Source: Rubrivivax sp. (GTDB lineage Bacteria; Pseudomonadota; Gammaproteobacteria; Burkholderiales; Burkholderiaceae_C). Taken from it: a stretch of 38,056 nucleotides of DNA. Made by a program: the position numbers and the translations under genes. The DNA lies in contig JAIXZR010000184.1 in NCBI GenBank assembly GCA_027489455.1, positions 1 through 38,056 on the forward strand, given 5' to 3'. This document shows, in pieces, positions 15,199-22,592 of this stretch; position 1 is the first letter of the stretch; each line of letters begins with the position of its first letter. The notes beneath the pieces are model-generated. The model was not told the origin of the DNA, ran no database searches, and saw only the letters and a list, made by a program, of their open reading frames with translations.

Positions 15199-16140
15199 AT
15201 GAACGCCAGCAGCGTCTTTCTCCCCTGGCCCGAAGGCACGGCCGAAGGCTGGAACCAGCGCCCGATGCGCCTGCAGCACCGCCTGCACGAACACCCGGCC
15301 CTGCAGCTCGATGCGCTGGGCGAGCTGATCGAGCGCTACCCGCGCAGCGCCTATGCGCTGGTGCACACCAGCCGCCATGGCGATGGCCGCGCCCGCTGGC
15401 GCGAGGGCGATCTGGGCGGCATCCCCGGGCGGCAGGTGATCGACGCCATCGCCCAGGGCAGCCTGTGGCTGAACCTGCGCCAGGCGCACGAGCAGGGCCC
15501 GGCCTATGCGGAGCTGCTGGAGCAGGCCTACGCCGAAGTCGCGGCGCGGGTGCCCGGCTTCAGCGCCGGCGCGCTGAAGATGGGCATCCTGGTGTCGTCG
15601 CCGCGTGCCCAGGTGCACTACCACTGCGATCTGCCGGGGCAGCTGCTGTGGCAGATCCACGGCCGCAAGCGGGTGTGGATCTACCCCGCCGCGGCGCCCT
15701 GCCTGCAGCAGGAATGGCTGGAGGACATCGCCTACACCGGCTTCGAATTCAGCCTGGTCTACGACCCGTCCTTCGACCGCATGGCGATGGTGTTCGATCT
15801 CGAACCCGGGCAGATGCTGACCTGGCCGCTGAACGCTCCGCACCGGGTGGAAAACGCCGACTGCCTGAACGTGTCGGTCACGTCAGAACACTGGACACCC
15901 GAGAACCGCCGCGCGCAAAAGGTGCACCTGGCCAATGCCGTGCTGCGCCACCGCTTGGGGCTGCGCCCGCGCGGCCGCGCGCTGGCGGGCCCGGGCTACT
16001 GGGCCAAGGCCGCCTTGCAGGCCGCGTGGCGCCGCAGTCCCTGGGCCGGTGCGACGCAGAAGGCGCTGCGGCCGGTGGAATTCCGGCTCGACCTTCGCGC
16101 TCCGGGCGGGCTGGTGGACATCGCAGGCGCGCGCGCATGA
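15199..16140 (+). CDS. Cupin-type (JmjC-like) putative Fe(II)-dependent oxygenase
   Basis: A 313-residue cytoplasmic protein of the cupin_8/JmjC-like type. The putative iron-binding triad is visible: His142 and Asp144 in VHYHCDLPGQLLWQIHG (139-155) and His215 in NAPHRVEN. The order HxD...H with a beta-strand-rich core is typical of 2-oxoglutarate-dependent hydroxylases, but the cosubstrate-binding basic residue cannot be fixed from the sequence. It is the first gene of a plus-strand set with two acyltransferases and diverges from the export operon, so its substrate may be a sugar, a lipid carrier or a protein of the polysaccharide system; this is inference. The stop overlaps the next start by four bases (ATGA). 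No strong ribosome site precedes the ATG. Confidence 0.76.
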   Translation: MNASSVFLPWPEGTAEGWNQRPMRLQHRLHEHPALQLDALGELIERYPRSAYALVHTSRHGDGRARWREGDLGGIPGRQVIDAIAQGSLWLNLRQAHEQGPAYAELLEQAYAEVAARVPGFSAGALKMGILVSSPRAQVHYHCDLPGQLLWQIHGRKRVWIYPAAAPCLQQEWLEDIAYTGFEFSLVYDPSFDRMAMVFDLEPGQMLTWPLNAPHRVENADCLNVSVTSEHWTPENRRAQKVHLANAVLRHRLGLRPRGRALAGPGYWAKAALQAAWRRSPWAGATQKALRPVEFRLDLRAPGGLVDIAGARA

Positions 16141-17333
16141 ACGCCGCGTTGCCACGCTACCGCGCTGTGGTGCTGACGTCGCTGGAGGATTTCCTCGGCG
16201 CTGCGTCCACCCTGCGCGGCAGCGGGCATCTGCCCTTCCACGGGGACGCCTGGCTGCGCGCCTGGTACGCGACGCTCGGCCTGAGCGAAGGCCGCCAGCC
16301 GCTGTGGCTGGCGGTGCAGCGCCAGGTGGGCCCCGACTGGCGCGACGCGATGCTGCTGCCGCTGGTGCAGCGGCGCGTGCGCGGGTTGCGCGAGGTCGCC
16401 TTTGCCGATGCGGGCGTGGTGGACTACGTGGCGCCGTTGGTGGCCGACGACTGGCACGGCGGCGGCCATGACGTGCCGGCCGCGCGCGCGCTGTGGGCCG
16501 CGCTGGCGCTGGCCCTGCGTGGCTACGACCTGTGGCGCGTCGAGAAGATGCTGCCGCAGGCCCTGGCCGAAGCCGGTGGCACGGCCAACCCGCTGGCCCT
16601 GGCCTGGCGGACGCAGGCCGGCGAGATGTTCGGCAACCAGTTCAGTGTCAGCGGCCCCTGGGAAGGCTGGCGCCGCAGCCTGGACAAGCGCGTGCGCAAG
16701 GAGATCGAGCGCTGCTGGCGCGTGTTCGAGCGCAGCCCTGAGGCGCGTTTCGAGCGTGTCACCGATGCCGCGCAGGCGCTGGCGCTGTTCGAGGCACTGG
16801 AGCGCCAGCAGTCCGAGCGCATGGCCAGCCTGCCCCATTACCGGCTGGACCGCGCGCCCTACCGCGCGTTCTACCGCCAGCTGCTGGCTGCCGGCCTGGC
16901 CGATGGCAGCGTGGTGCTGACCGCGCTGCGCGACGGGCCGGCGCTGGTGTCGGCGCTGTTCGGGGTCAGCAACGGCACGCGCTACATCGCGCTGCGGCAG
17001 AGCATCGGCGGCGATGCCTGGAAGGCCTGCTCGCCGGGCCGGCTGCTGGACGAAGGCACCGCCCGCCACCTGCATGGCCAGGGGCTGTCGACCTTCGATT
17101 TCGGTGTCGGCGACTACTTCCACAAGACGACGCTGGGGATGGTGCCGATTCCGCTGCGCGACGCTTGCGTCGCGCTGTCGCTGCGCGGGCTGCCCGCGGT
17201 GGCCGCCTGGCATCTGCGGCGGCGGCTCAAGCAGCAGCTGAAGGACCCGCGCCGGGTGCCGGCGCGGCTGGTGTCGGCCGTGCAGTCGGCGCGCCGCCGG
17301 CCGGCGCGTGCCGCCGAGCTGGAGGCCGGCTGA
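16137..17333 (+). CDS. GNAT-family acyltransferase (CelD/BcsL-like)
   Basis: A 398-residue protein of the acetyltransferase family that includes CelD/BcsL-like proteins of cellulose and exopolysaccharide loci (Acetyltransf_6 type). The centre has WRRSLDKRVRKEIERCWRVF, the typical start of the second GNAT half, then DAAQALALFEALERQQSERM, a donor-binding segment around GSVVLTALRDGPALVSALF, and near the end LSTFDFGVGDYFHKTTLG, a conserved block in this family. It probably transfers an acyl group to a sugar of the polymer precursor, or conjugates amino groups. Its ATG overlaps the cupin stop by four bases, so the two are translationally coupled. The open frame begins far upstream (15054) but that section is the cupin gene in another frame. 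The acyl donor and acceptor are unknown. Confidence 0.85.
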   Translation: MNAALPRYRAVVLTSLEDFLGAASTLRGSGHLPFHGDAWLRAWYATLGLSEGRQPLWLAVQRQVGPDWRDAMLLPLVQRRVRGLREVAFADAGVVDYVAPLVADDWHGGGHDVPAARALWAALALALRGYDLWRVEKMLPQALAEAGGTANPLALAWRTQAGEMFGNQFSVSGPWEGWRRSLDKRVRKEIERCWRVFERSPEARFERVTDAAQALALFEALERQQSERMASLPHYRLDRAPYRAFYRQLLAAGLADGSVVLTALRDGPALVSALFGVSNGTRYIALRQSIGGDAWKACSPGRLLDEGTARHLHGQGLSTFDFGVGDYFHKTTLGMVPIPLRDACVALSLRGLPAVAAWHLRRRLKQQLKDPRRVPARLVSAVQSARRRPARAAELEAG

Positions 17334-17355
17334 TGCGCCCGCCCGGCCCTGGCCT

Positions 17356-17361
17356 GGGAGG
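17356..17361 (+). promoter_or_regulatory. Ribosome-binding site that fixes the start at 17368
   Basis: GGGAGG lies six bases before the ATG at 17368. The open frame extends upstream to 17308, inside the previous gene, and no comparable site precedes those alternative starts. Confidence 0.65.
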
Positions 17362-17367
17362 CCATCG

Positions 17368-18297
17368 ATGAGCGCCGCCGCGGCGGACTGGGCGCTGGAG
17401 CCCTTCGGCCTGAGCGGCTGGGCCACGGCGCGCGCGTTGCTGCTGCGCTGCTACCCCTGCACCCCCGCAGCGCTGTGGGACGCCGGCATCGAGCGACTGC
17501 GACGCGTGCCCTGCGGCAACCGTGGCGAGCCCATCGGCAAGCTGCTGCTGGGCGCGCAGGGCCCGCAAGGCCTGGCCCTGCTGCTGCCCAGCCAGCGGCG
17601 GCTGGCCAACGGACAGCGGCAGCGGCACGTCAACGGCAGCAGCTGGGCCATCCTGCCCGGTGCGCGCGACCGCGCGCTGTGGATGGCGCGCCATGCGCTG
17701 GCCGAAAGCGAGACCGTCTACACCGCGCTCACGCCCATCCCCTCGGCCCTGCTGCTGCTGCAGCGCTTGGGCTTCCAGGCCGTCACGCACCAGTGCGTGT
17801 TGGCAGCGCTGCCGCGGCTGGCCTGGCACGGCGCCGCGCAAGTCCACGGCACGGGCGCCGGCAGCGATGCTCGGCCTGCGGTGCTGGCGGGCAGCGAAGC
17901 CCTGCACGCGCTGCGGGACGATCCGCTGATCGAAGCCCTGCATGACCACCGGCAGCTGGGCTGCGACGTGCTGGCGCTGCAGTCCGCCGCGGGCGTGCAG
18001 GGCTGGGCGCCGCTGGTCTTCCGGCCGCAGCGCCGGCTGGGCTGGCTGCGCACGGCGGACGTGGTCTACAGCCCGTCCCAGGCGATGCTGGCGCGGCACG
18101 CACCGGCGCTGGCGCGCCCGCTGCTGCGTCGCGGCTATGCGCTGCTGGCCTTTGACGCGCACCAGGACCTGGTGCCCGGTTTCCCCAGCACCCGGCTGTT
18201 CCAGCGCCGCTTCGCGCGCGGCCTGCCGGTGTCCCGCGCTGCCGGGCCGGGTGGCATCGACCACCTCTATTCCGAGCTGGTCTACCTCCACCGCTAG
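17368..18297 (+). CDS. GNAT-like acyltransferase, third gene of the modification set
   Basis: A 309-residue protein with features of the acyl-CoA N-acyltransferase fold. The segment ARDRALWMARHALAESETVYTALTPIPSALLLLQRLGF (split here as two strands and a helix, about 105-142) matches the pattern of GNAT-like proteins in which a TxxxPIPSA block and an LGF turn close the fold. The second half (about 165-309) is a repeat-like half domain ending in HLYSELVYLHR. I do not recognise a specific named family. It starts 34 bases after the previous stop, with its own good ribosome site, and ends 24 bases before the convergent MerR gene. Two acyltransferase-like genes in a row suggest two different decorations, or that one protein has lost activity. 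Function inferred from context only. Confidence 0.68.
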   Translation: MSAAAADWALEPFGLSGWATARALLLRCYPCTPAALWDAGIERLRRVPCGNRGEPIGKLLLGAQGPQGLALLLPSQRRLANGQRQRHVNGSSWAILPGARDRALWMARHALAESETVYTALTPIPSALLLLQRLGFQAVTHQCVLAALPRLAWHGAAQVHGTGAGSDARPAVLAGSEALHALRDDPLIEALHDHRQLGCDVLALQSAAGVQGWAPLVFRPQRRLGWLRTADVVYSPSQAMLARHAPALARPLLRRGYALLAFDAHQDLVPGFPSTRLFQRRFARGLPVSRAAGPGGIDHLYSELVYLHR

Positions 18298-18321
18298 CGG
18301 CCTGCGCGGCGCGGCTGGCGT

Positions 18322-19314
18322 TCAGACCTGCAGGCCTTCCTCGGTCACCACGCGGTCCAGCGCCTGCTCGAACATCGCCCGCGCCGCGCCCGCCAGGCTG
18401 CCCAGGTGGCGGTGCAGGGCGGAATCGGCCGGGCTGCGTGAATCGCATTCGGCGCTGTACTGCTCGAAGTGCGCCAGCTGGGTGACGATCTCGGCCAGGT
18501 GGCGCGGGCATTCGCACAGCACGTTGCTGGGCTGCTCGGCCAGGCTGGCCAGTTGCTCGTCGGTGTAGCGGCGCAGTGATGCCGTGGGCAGGCCCAGAGA
18601 CGGTGCCGGCCCGCGCGCCACCGTGGCCAGCAGGCGCGCCAGGTCGCGGCCGGTGCAGGGCTCGCGCCGCACGATGGTGCCAGCGGCGCGCAGCGATTCG
18701 GCCACCGCCTCGGCACCGAAGGCGTACAGCACCAGCAGCGTGGCCGCGCGCAGCTGCTTGGCCAGGCTCAACGCGCGTTCGGCCAGGGCCGGGTGCAGCG
18801 AAGGCAGGTGCACCAGCAGCACATCGGGGCCGCTGGCGGGCGTGGCAGTGCCGGCCGCCAGGCGGGCAGCGAGATCGGCTTCGGCATGGGCCAGGTCGTC
18901 GTAGATGTCGCGCGGCCGGGCGCCCACGGCCTGCAGCTTCTGCGCCGCGCTGCGGCCCACCACCACCACGTGCAGCCCGGGCACGGCTGCCGCTGCCGTG
19001 CTGCGCGCGGGTGCGGCTTCGGCCAGGCCCTGCAGCTCGGGCAGGCCCAGGCTGGCGATGGTGCCGATGGCGTGGCCCCGGTCGCTGAGCTGTTTGAGCA
19101 AGGCCAGGCGCTGCACGTCCAGCGTCGAGTACAGCCGCTGGCCGGTGGGTGTCTTCGGTGCCGCGACGACCCCGTAGCGGCGTTCCCAGACCCGCAGCGT
19201 CGTCACCGGCAGGCCGGCCAGACGGGCCGCCGTGCCGCTGCGCAGGCGCGCGTTGGCGGGCAGCCGGCTCGTGTCCAACACCTGGGTGTCGTCGTCAATG
19301 CTCATCACTGTCAT
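18322..19314 (-). CDS. MerR-family regulator with B12-domain-like fold lacking the cobalamin motif
   Basis: A 330-residue regulator. Residues about 24-90 are a MerR DNA-binding domain (SGTAARLAGLPVTTLRVWERRYG, then TPTGQRLYSTLDVQRLALLKQL). Residues about 113-215 form a Rossmann-like domain (GLHVVVVGRSA; PDVLLVHLPSLHP; AATLLVLYAFG) arranged as in the B12-binding domain of CarH/LitR light sensors, but the DxHxxG motif is absent, so cobalamin-dependent light sensing is unlikely. The C-terminal 80 residues contain CECPRHLAEIVTQL and FEQYSAEC, a Cys-rich helical block seen in this subtype of MerR proteins. The start at 19314 has GGGAG eight bases upstream; another ATG is at 19305. It is divergent from a renalase-like FAD oxidoreductase, the probable target. 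The left arm of an inverted repeat lies about 55 bases upstream. Confidence 0.88.
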   Translation of the reverse strand: MTVMSIDDDTQVLDTSRLPANARLRSGTAARLAGLPVTTLRVWERRYGVVAAPKTPTGQRLYSTLDVQRLALLKQLSDRGHAIGTIASLGLPELQGLAEAAPARSTAAAAVPGLHVVVVGRSAAQKLQAVGARPRDIYDDLAHAEADLAARLAAGTATPASGPDVLLVHLPSLHPALAERALSLAKQLRAATLLVLYAFGAEAVAESLRAAGTIVRREPCTGRDLARLLATVARGPAPSLGLPTASLRRYTDEQLASLAEQPSNVLCECPRHLAEIVTQLAHFEQYSAECDSRSPADSALHRHLGSLAGAARAMFEQALDRVVTEEGLQV

Positions 19315-19369
19315 CACTTTGACTCCCAAAAAAACGTTTCAATTGAGCTTCTGAACCGGAATATAGCGA

Positions 19370-19420
19370 CATGACGCGATGCATGAAGCGTAAAGTTGCG
19401 AAATTCCGGGTCGCGTCATG
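19370..19420. promoter_or_regulatory. Inverted repeat CATGACGCGA-N31-TCGCGTCATG, candidate MerR operator
   Basis: Ten-base perfect arms at 19370-19379 and 19411-19420. The left arm lies just upstream of the putative TATATT -10 element of the regulator gene, in the spacer region where MerR-family proteins usually bind. A random 10-base match at this distance is unlikely. The binding factor is inferred from position. Confidence 0.5.
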
Positions 19421-19482
19421 GGACAAAGCCACCACAATCGATACCACGCGGTCACAATGCGACCAAAACGTTGATAGCGCGG

Positions 19483-19526
19483 GCCAGGCACTCGGCGGTT
19501 CGCGATCCGAGACCCGACTGCCTGGC
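19483..19526 (+). other. Stem-loop in the leader of the FAD oxidoreductase gene
   Basis: Two nested inverted repeats form one hairpin: outer arms GCCAGGCA (19483-19490) and TGCCTGGC (19519-19526), inner arms CTCGG (19491-19495) and CCGAG (19507-19511), leaving an 11-base loop and a seven-base bulge on the 3' side. It lies about 140 bases before the ATG. No T-tract follows, so it is not a simple terminator; it may be an RNA leader structure or a protein site. Confidence 0.42.
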
Positions 19527-19663
19527 GCGAGGAAGCTGCCAGCCTGAACTTCCCAGCGTCCCCGTGCTCTTGCTCTAGTCCCCTCCTGTCCCGCCCCGCC
19601 ATTCCCGCCAGCAGTTCCACGTTTGCCCTCCACCGCCCACTGCACTCTGCGAAAGGCCAGTCC

Positions 19664-20830
19664 ATGAGCCGCCAACCCCTTCCCCCCCTGCGAGTGGCCG
19701 TGATCGGCGCGGGCATCGCCGGTTCGTCCTGCGCGGCCAGCCTGCGCCAGGCCGGTCTGGCCGTCACCGTGTTCGACAAGTCGCGTGGTGTCGGTGGCCG
19801 CATGGCCACGCGGCGCGTCGACGGGGTCGTGATCGACGGCCAGCCGCAGGCGCTGGATTTCGACCACGGGGCCCAGCACATCCCCGCCCGCCACCCGCGC
19901 TTCAAGGGCGCGTTGCGGCGCGCTGCGGCAGCGGGCGTGGTGGCGGCGTGGTCACCGCGCGTGCACGCTGCCTGGCCGGCCCCCACCCGGCGCGAGACCT
20001 GGGTGCCGCTGGCTGGCATGCCGGCGCTGGCGCGGCACATGCTCGGCGACGCGCCGTTGCAGCTGCAGTGCGAGGTGCAGCGCCTGCAGCGCAGCGCCGC
20101 GGGCTGGGAACTGCAGGCAGCGGATGGCAGCATCCACGGCCCGTTTGATCAAGTGTTGCTGGCGATGCCGCCAGCGCAGGCCGCCGCCCTGCTCGCGGGC
20201 CAGCACGACCGCTGGGCCGAACATCTGGCCGGCGTGCCCATGCAGGCCTGCTGGACGCTGATGGCCGCGACGCAGGAAGTCGACTGGCCCTGGGATGCCT
20301 GCGAGCCCGAAGCGGCGCGCAGCCCGCTGGCCTGGGTGGCGCGCAACGACCGCAAGCCCGGCCGCCAGGCCCCGGCCGGCGTGGCCACCTGGGTGGCCCA
20401 CGCCACGCCGGAATGGACGGCGCAGCACCTGGAAGACAGCCCGGCGGCCGTGCAGGCTGCCCTCAGCCAGGCCCTGGGCGCGCTGCTGCCGCGTGGCGTG
20501 AAGCTGCAGTGGCACCACCGGGCGGTGCACCGCTGGCGCTATGCGCTGCCGGCCGAGGCGGCACCGGCCGCTGGCAGCGAATGCTGGTGGGACGCCCAGC
20601 GCGGCCTGGGCGTGTGCGGCGATTTCCTCGGTCGTGGCGGGCAGGGCGGCGTCGAAGCCGCCTGGCGATCGGGCGACGAGCTGGCCGACACCCTGCTGGC
20701 GGCGCTGGACGACGAGACCGAGCCCGCGCGGCCGGTGCAGGCCGCCAACGATGCGCGCCGCAGCCCGGCCCCGGCCGGCGGACAGCCCCTGGTGATGAAG
20801 CGCGGCGTGGCCCTGGCGCACGCGGCCTGA
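19664..20830 (+). CDS. Renalase-like NAD(P)/FAD-dependent oxidoreductase
   Basis: A 388-residue flavoprotein. The N-terminal dinucleotide-binding motif VAVIGAGIAGSSCAASL and the following VFDKSRGVGGRMATRR match renalase-like amine-oxidase-family proteins of bacteria, as does the C-terminal FAD block GLGVCGDFLGRGGQGGVEAAW (split at about 318-338). The centre contains the substrate-side sheet (VPLAGMPALARHML; WVARNDRKPGR). Bacterial relatives oxidise alpha-NAD(P)H isomers or unknown substrates; this specific reaction is unknown. The last 40 residues are a Pro/Ala-rich tail of no clear function. A good ribosome site (GAAAGG) precedes the ATG. It is divergent from the MerR regulator, which probably controls it. 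Such pairs, sometimes with a photolyase gene, occur in light- or oxidative-stress regulons of proteobacteria, and a photolyase-family gene is present at the left edge of this window. Confidence 0.85.
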   Translation: MSRQPLPPLRVAVIGAGIAGSSCAASLRQAGLAVTVFDKSRGVGGRMATRRVDGVVIDGQPQALDFDHGAQHIPARHPRFKGALRRAAAAGVVAAWSPRVHAAWPAPTRRETWVPLAGMPALARHMLGDAPLQLQCEVQRLQRSAAGWELQAADGSIHGPFDQVLLAMPPAQAAALLAGQHDRWAEHLAGVPMQACWTLMAATQEVDWPWDACEPEAARSPLAWVARNDRKPGRQAPAGVATWVAHATPEWTAQHLEDSPAAVQAALSQALGALLPRGVKLQWHHRAVHRWRYALPAEAAPAAGSECWWDAQRGLGVCGDFLGRGGQGGVEAAWRSGDELADTLLAALDDETEPARPVQAANDARRSPAPAGGQPLVMKRGVALAHAA

Positions 20831-20866
20831 GCGCGAGGGTAGGCGCGCTCCGGGGGTGACCGCCCC

Positions 20867-21226
20867 TCAGGGCGCGCTGCCGCGCAGCTTTTCCATCATC
20901 AGCGCCAGCTGCTGCTGCCGGTCTGCCAGGCGCTGGCGCAAGGCTGCACGGGCGGCGTCGTCGCCGGCCGCCTGCAGCGCTTCGCGCAGGCCCGCGATCT
21001 CGCGCATCAGCGTCACTTCCGGCGGGTAGAAGCCACTGTCCTTCAGCATCTTGTAGGCCATGCGCAGCTCGGCCGGGGTGTCGTCGTAGCCGTCGCCCAG
21101 GTCCAGCGGCTTGCCGTAGCTGGCGGCGGTGCGCAGCTCGCCGCTGCGTTCGGATTCGGCCAGGGCGCGGCCGATGTGGTCTTCCAGCAGCCGCAGGCGG
21201 TTTTCGCGCTGTTCTTCGGTGGCCAT
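20867..21226 (-). CDS. DUF1992 (DnaJC28-conserved domain) protein
   Basis: A 119-residue protein with the DUF1992/DNAJC28 conserved domain. The block ENRLRLLEDHIGRALAESERSGEL, the glycine-lysine-proline turn YGKPLDLGD (about 38-46), AELRMAYKMLKDSGFYPPEV and the final helix EIAGLREALQAAGDD match the family along its whole length (E. coli YhdN is similar). The function is not known; it is predicted to be a soluble, mostly helical cytoplasmic protein. It lies 13 bases after the TTC38-like gene, so it is the last gene of the long minus-strand operon, and it ends 36 bases from the convergent FAD oxidoreductase gene. Confidence 0.86.
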   Translation of the reverse strand: MATEEQRENRLRLLEDHIGRALAESERSGELRTAASYGKPLDLGDGYDDTPAELRMAYKMLKDSGFYPPEVTLMREIAGLREALQAAGDDAARAALRQRLADRQQQLALMMEKLRGSAP

Positions 21227-21239
21227 GGGGTCGGCCCTT

Positions 21240-22592
21240 TCAGGCGCGGGCTTCGCTGCGGCTGCCCAGGGCTTCGAGCCAGTGGCGTGTCAGCGGGGTC
21301 AGGGGCTTGGCCATGCGGCGTTCGTTCAGCACCGCTCGGCCCAGCGTCGACCGGCCACCGCGCGCGGCGGCGGCCAGCAGCGTCAGGTCGATCAGGTCGC
21401 GCTGGGCATGGCTGCCGCCCAGCCCACGCGCGGCGGCGCGCACCGGGAACAGCTGATCCGCCGCGCTGCCGGCATCGCCGCGGCCCAGCGCCAGCAGGCC
21501 GCGCATCAGCGGCAGGCCCACGCCGCGCGCCATCGCGTGGTTGCTGCGCCCGGCGTCGGTGGCCGAGAGTGCCTGCTCGGCGCAGCGCGCCACCCAGTGC
21601 TCGGCGCGCTGCTGCTGGCCGGCACCCAGCATCGCCAGCACGGCGTGCACGTCGTTGAAGGCGTAGTAGCCCGCCGCCGGCGCCGACAAGTCCCAGCCCG
21701 CCAGCAGCGCGGCGCAGGGCGCCGCGACATCCTCGCCCAGCAGGTGCAGACGCCACAGGAGGGCCGTGGCGTCCAGGCGCTGCAGGGTGATCTGCAGCGC
21801 CGGGCCGCTGAGGTGGTGGTCGATCAGCCGCATCACGCCGGCCACGTCCAGCGCTTCGAGCCTGAACAAGGCCTTGTGCCACCACAGGTGGCAGGCAAAG
21901 CCGTTGTCCACGGCCCAGTGCGGCTGGTGCTGCCGCAGCCAGGTGGCGCCGTCCTCGAAGCGGCCCTGCATTTCCATCACGTGCGCCACGGCGTGCACGG
22001 CCCAGGGCACGCGCGGGTTGGCGGCCAGGGCGCGGCGGCCGGCTTCCTCGGCTTCGGGGTAGAGGTTGTTCTCTTCCAGGCCGAACGCATACAGCGCCAG
22101 CACGTAGGGGTGCAGGGGGTCGGATTCGTCCCACTCGGGCAGCGCGCGGGCCGGGCGCTGGCGCAGGGCCGGCGTGTCGCCGCGGTAGAAGTCCCAGAGC
22201 TGCGCCCACTGCAGCGCGAGCGCATCGCGCGGGTGTTCCGTCAGCAGCTGGTCCCAGCCGTTGCACGCGGCCTGCCAGCGGCCTTCCAGCAGCAGCTGCA
22301 CGGCTTCCAGGTGCTGGCGCTCGCGGGCCGGCGCGGTGGTGGCCAGCGCGCGCGCATGCGACAGGTGCGCCGCGGCTTCGTCACGCAGCCCGGGCTCGGT
22401 CAGGCTCAGCAGGAAGCCGGCCTTCATCGTGTGCGGCAGGGCCCAGGCCGGGTCGGCCTGCATCGCAGCGTCCAGATCGGCCAGCGGTGTGTCGTAGAAG
22501 GACATCATCCGCCACAGCGCCTGCTCGGCCGCCTGCTGTGCGGCCGGGCTGCCACTGCCGCAGGGGTTGCCGCGCAGGTCGGTGTGAGCCAT
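21240..22592 (-). CDS. TTC38-family tetratricopeptide repeat protein
   Basis: A 450-residue soluble protein with helix-turn-helix repeats along its length and the family start DLRGNPCGSGSPAAQQAAEQAL (split at about 5-26), LADLDAAMQADPAWALPHTMKAG, and later VPWAVHAVAHVMEMQGRFEDG, HWAVDNGFACHLWWHKAL and GYYAFNDVHAVLAML. These blocks are characteristic of the TTC38 family; eukaryotic and bacterial members have no established biochemical role. The conserved N-terminus supports the ATG at 22592, which means the coding region overlaps the 3' end of the amidase gene by 88 bases in another frame. No signal peptide. It is followed after 13 bases by the DUF1992 gene. Confidence 0.86.
   Translation of the reverse strand: MAHTDLRGNPCGSGSPAAQQAAEQALWRMMSFYDTPLADLDAAMQADPAWALPHTMKAGFLLSLTEPGLRDEAAAHLSHARALATTAPARERQHLEAVQLLLEGRWQAACNGWDQLLTEHPRDALALQWAQLWDFYRGDTPALRQRPARALPEWDESDPLHPYVLALYAFGLEENNLYPEAEEAGRRALAANPRVPWAVHAVAHVMEMQGRFEDGATWLRQHQPHWAVDNGFACHLWWHKALFRLEALDVAGVMRLIDHHLSGPALQITLQRLDATALLWRLHLLGEDVAAPCAALLAGWDLSAPAAGYYAFNDVHAVLAMLGAGQQQRAEHWVARCAEQALSATDAGRSNHAMARGVGLPLMRGLLALGRGDAGSAADQLFPVRAAARGLGGSHAQRDLIDLTLLAAAARGGRSTLGRAVLNERRMAKPLTPLTRHWLEALGSRSEARA

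Larger units (their letters stand above)
19315..19663. promoter_or_regulatory. Divergent promoter region between MerR regulator and FAD oxidoreductase
   Basis: This 349-base region contains no convincing gene and its left half is clearly AT-richer than the surroundings. On the minus strand TATATT (19359-19364) is a plausible -10 element for the regulator gene, about 45 bases upstream of its start; the -35 element is poor. AAACGTT occurs twice (near 19332 and 19464). The palindromic TGTACA-type sites described for cobalamin-dependent LitR proteins are not seen. Two stronger structures are listed separately. Confidence 0.5.

Noticed and set aside
15054..16136. Upstream extension of the GNAT gene through the cupin region
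   Set aside because: The cupin frame has a conserved iron-binding triad and the GNAT family similarity begins only at 16137.
19315..19663. LitR/CarH-type TGTACA operator
   Set aside because: The motif does not occur in the region, in agreement with the missing cobalamin motif in the regulator.
20840..20877. GC-rich dyad between the convergent FAD oxidoreductase and DUF1992 genes
   Set aside because: The arms are GCGCGC-type self-complementary runs with no T-tract on either strand, so a terminator call is not supported.
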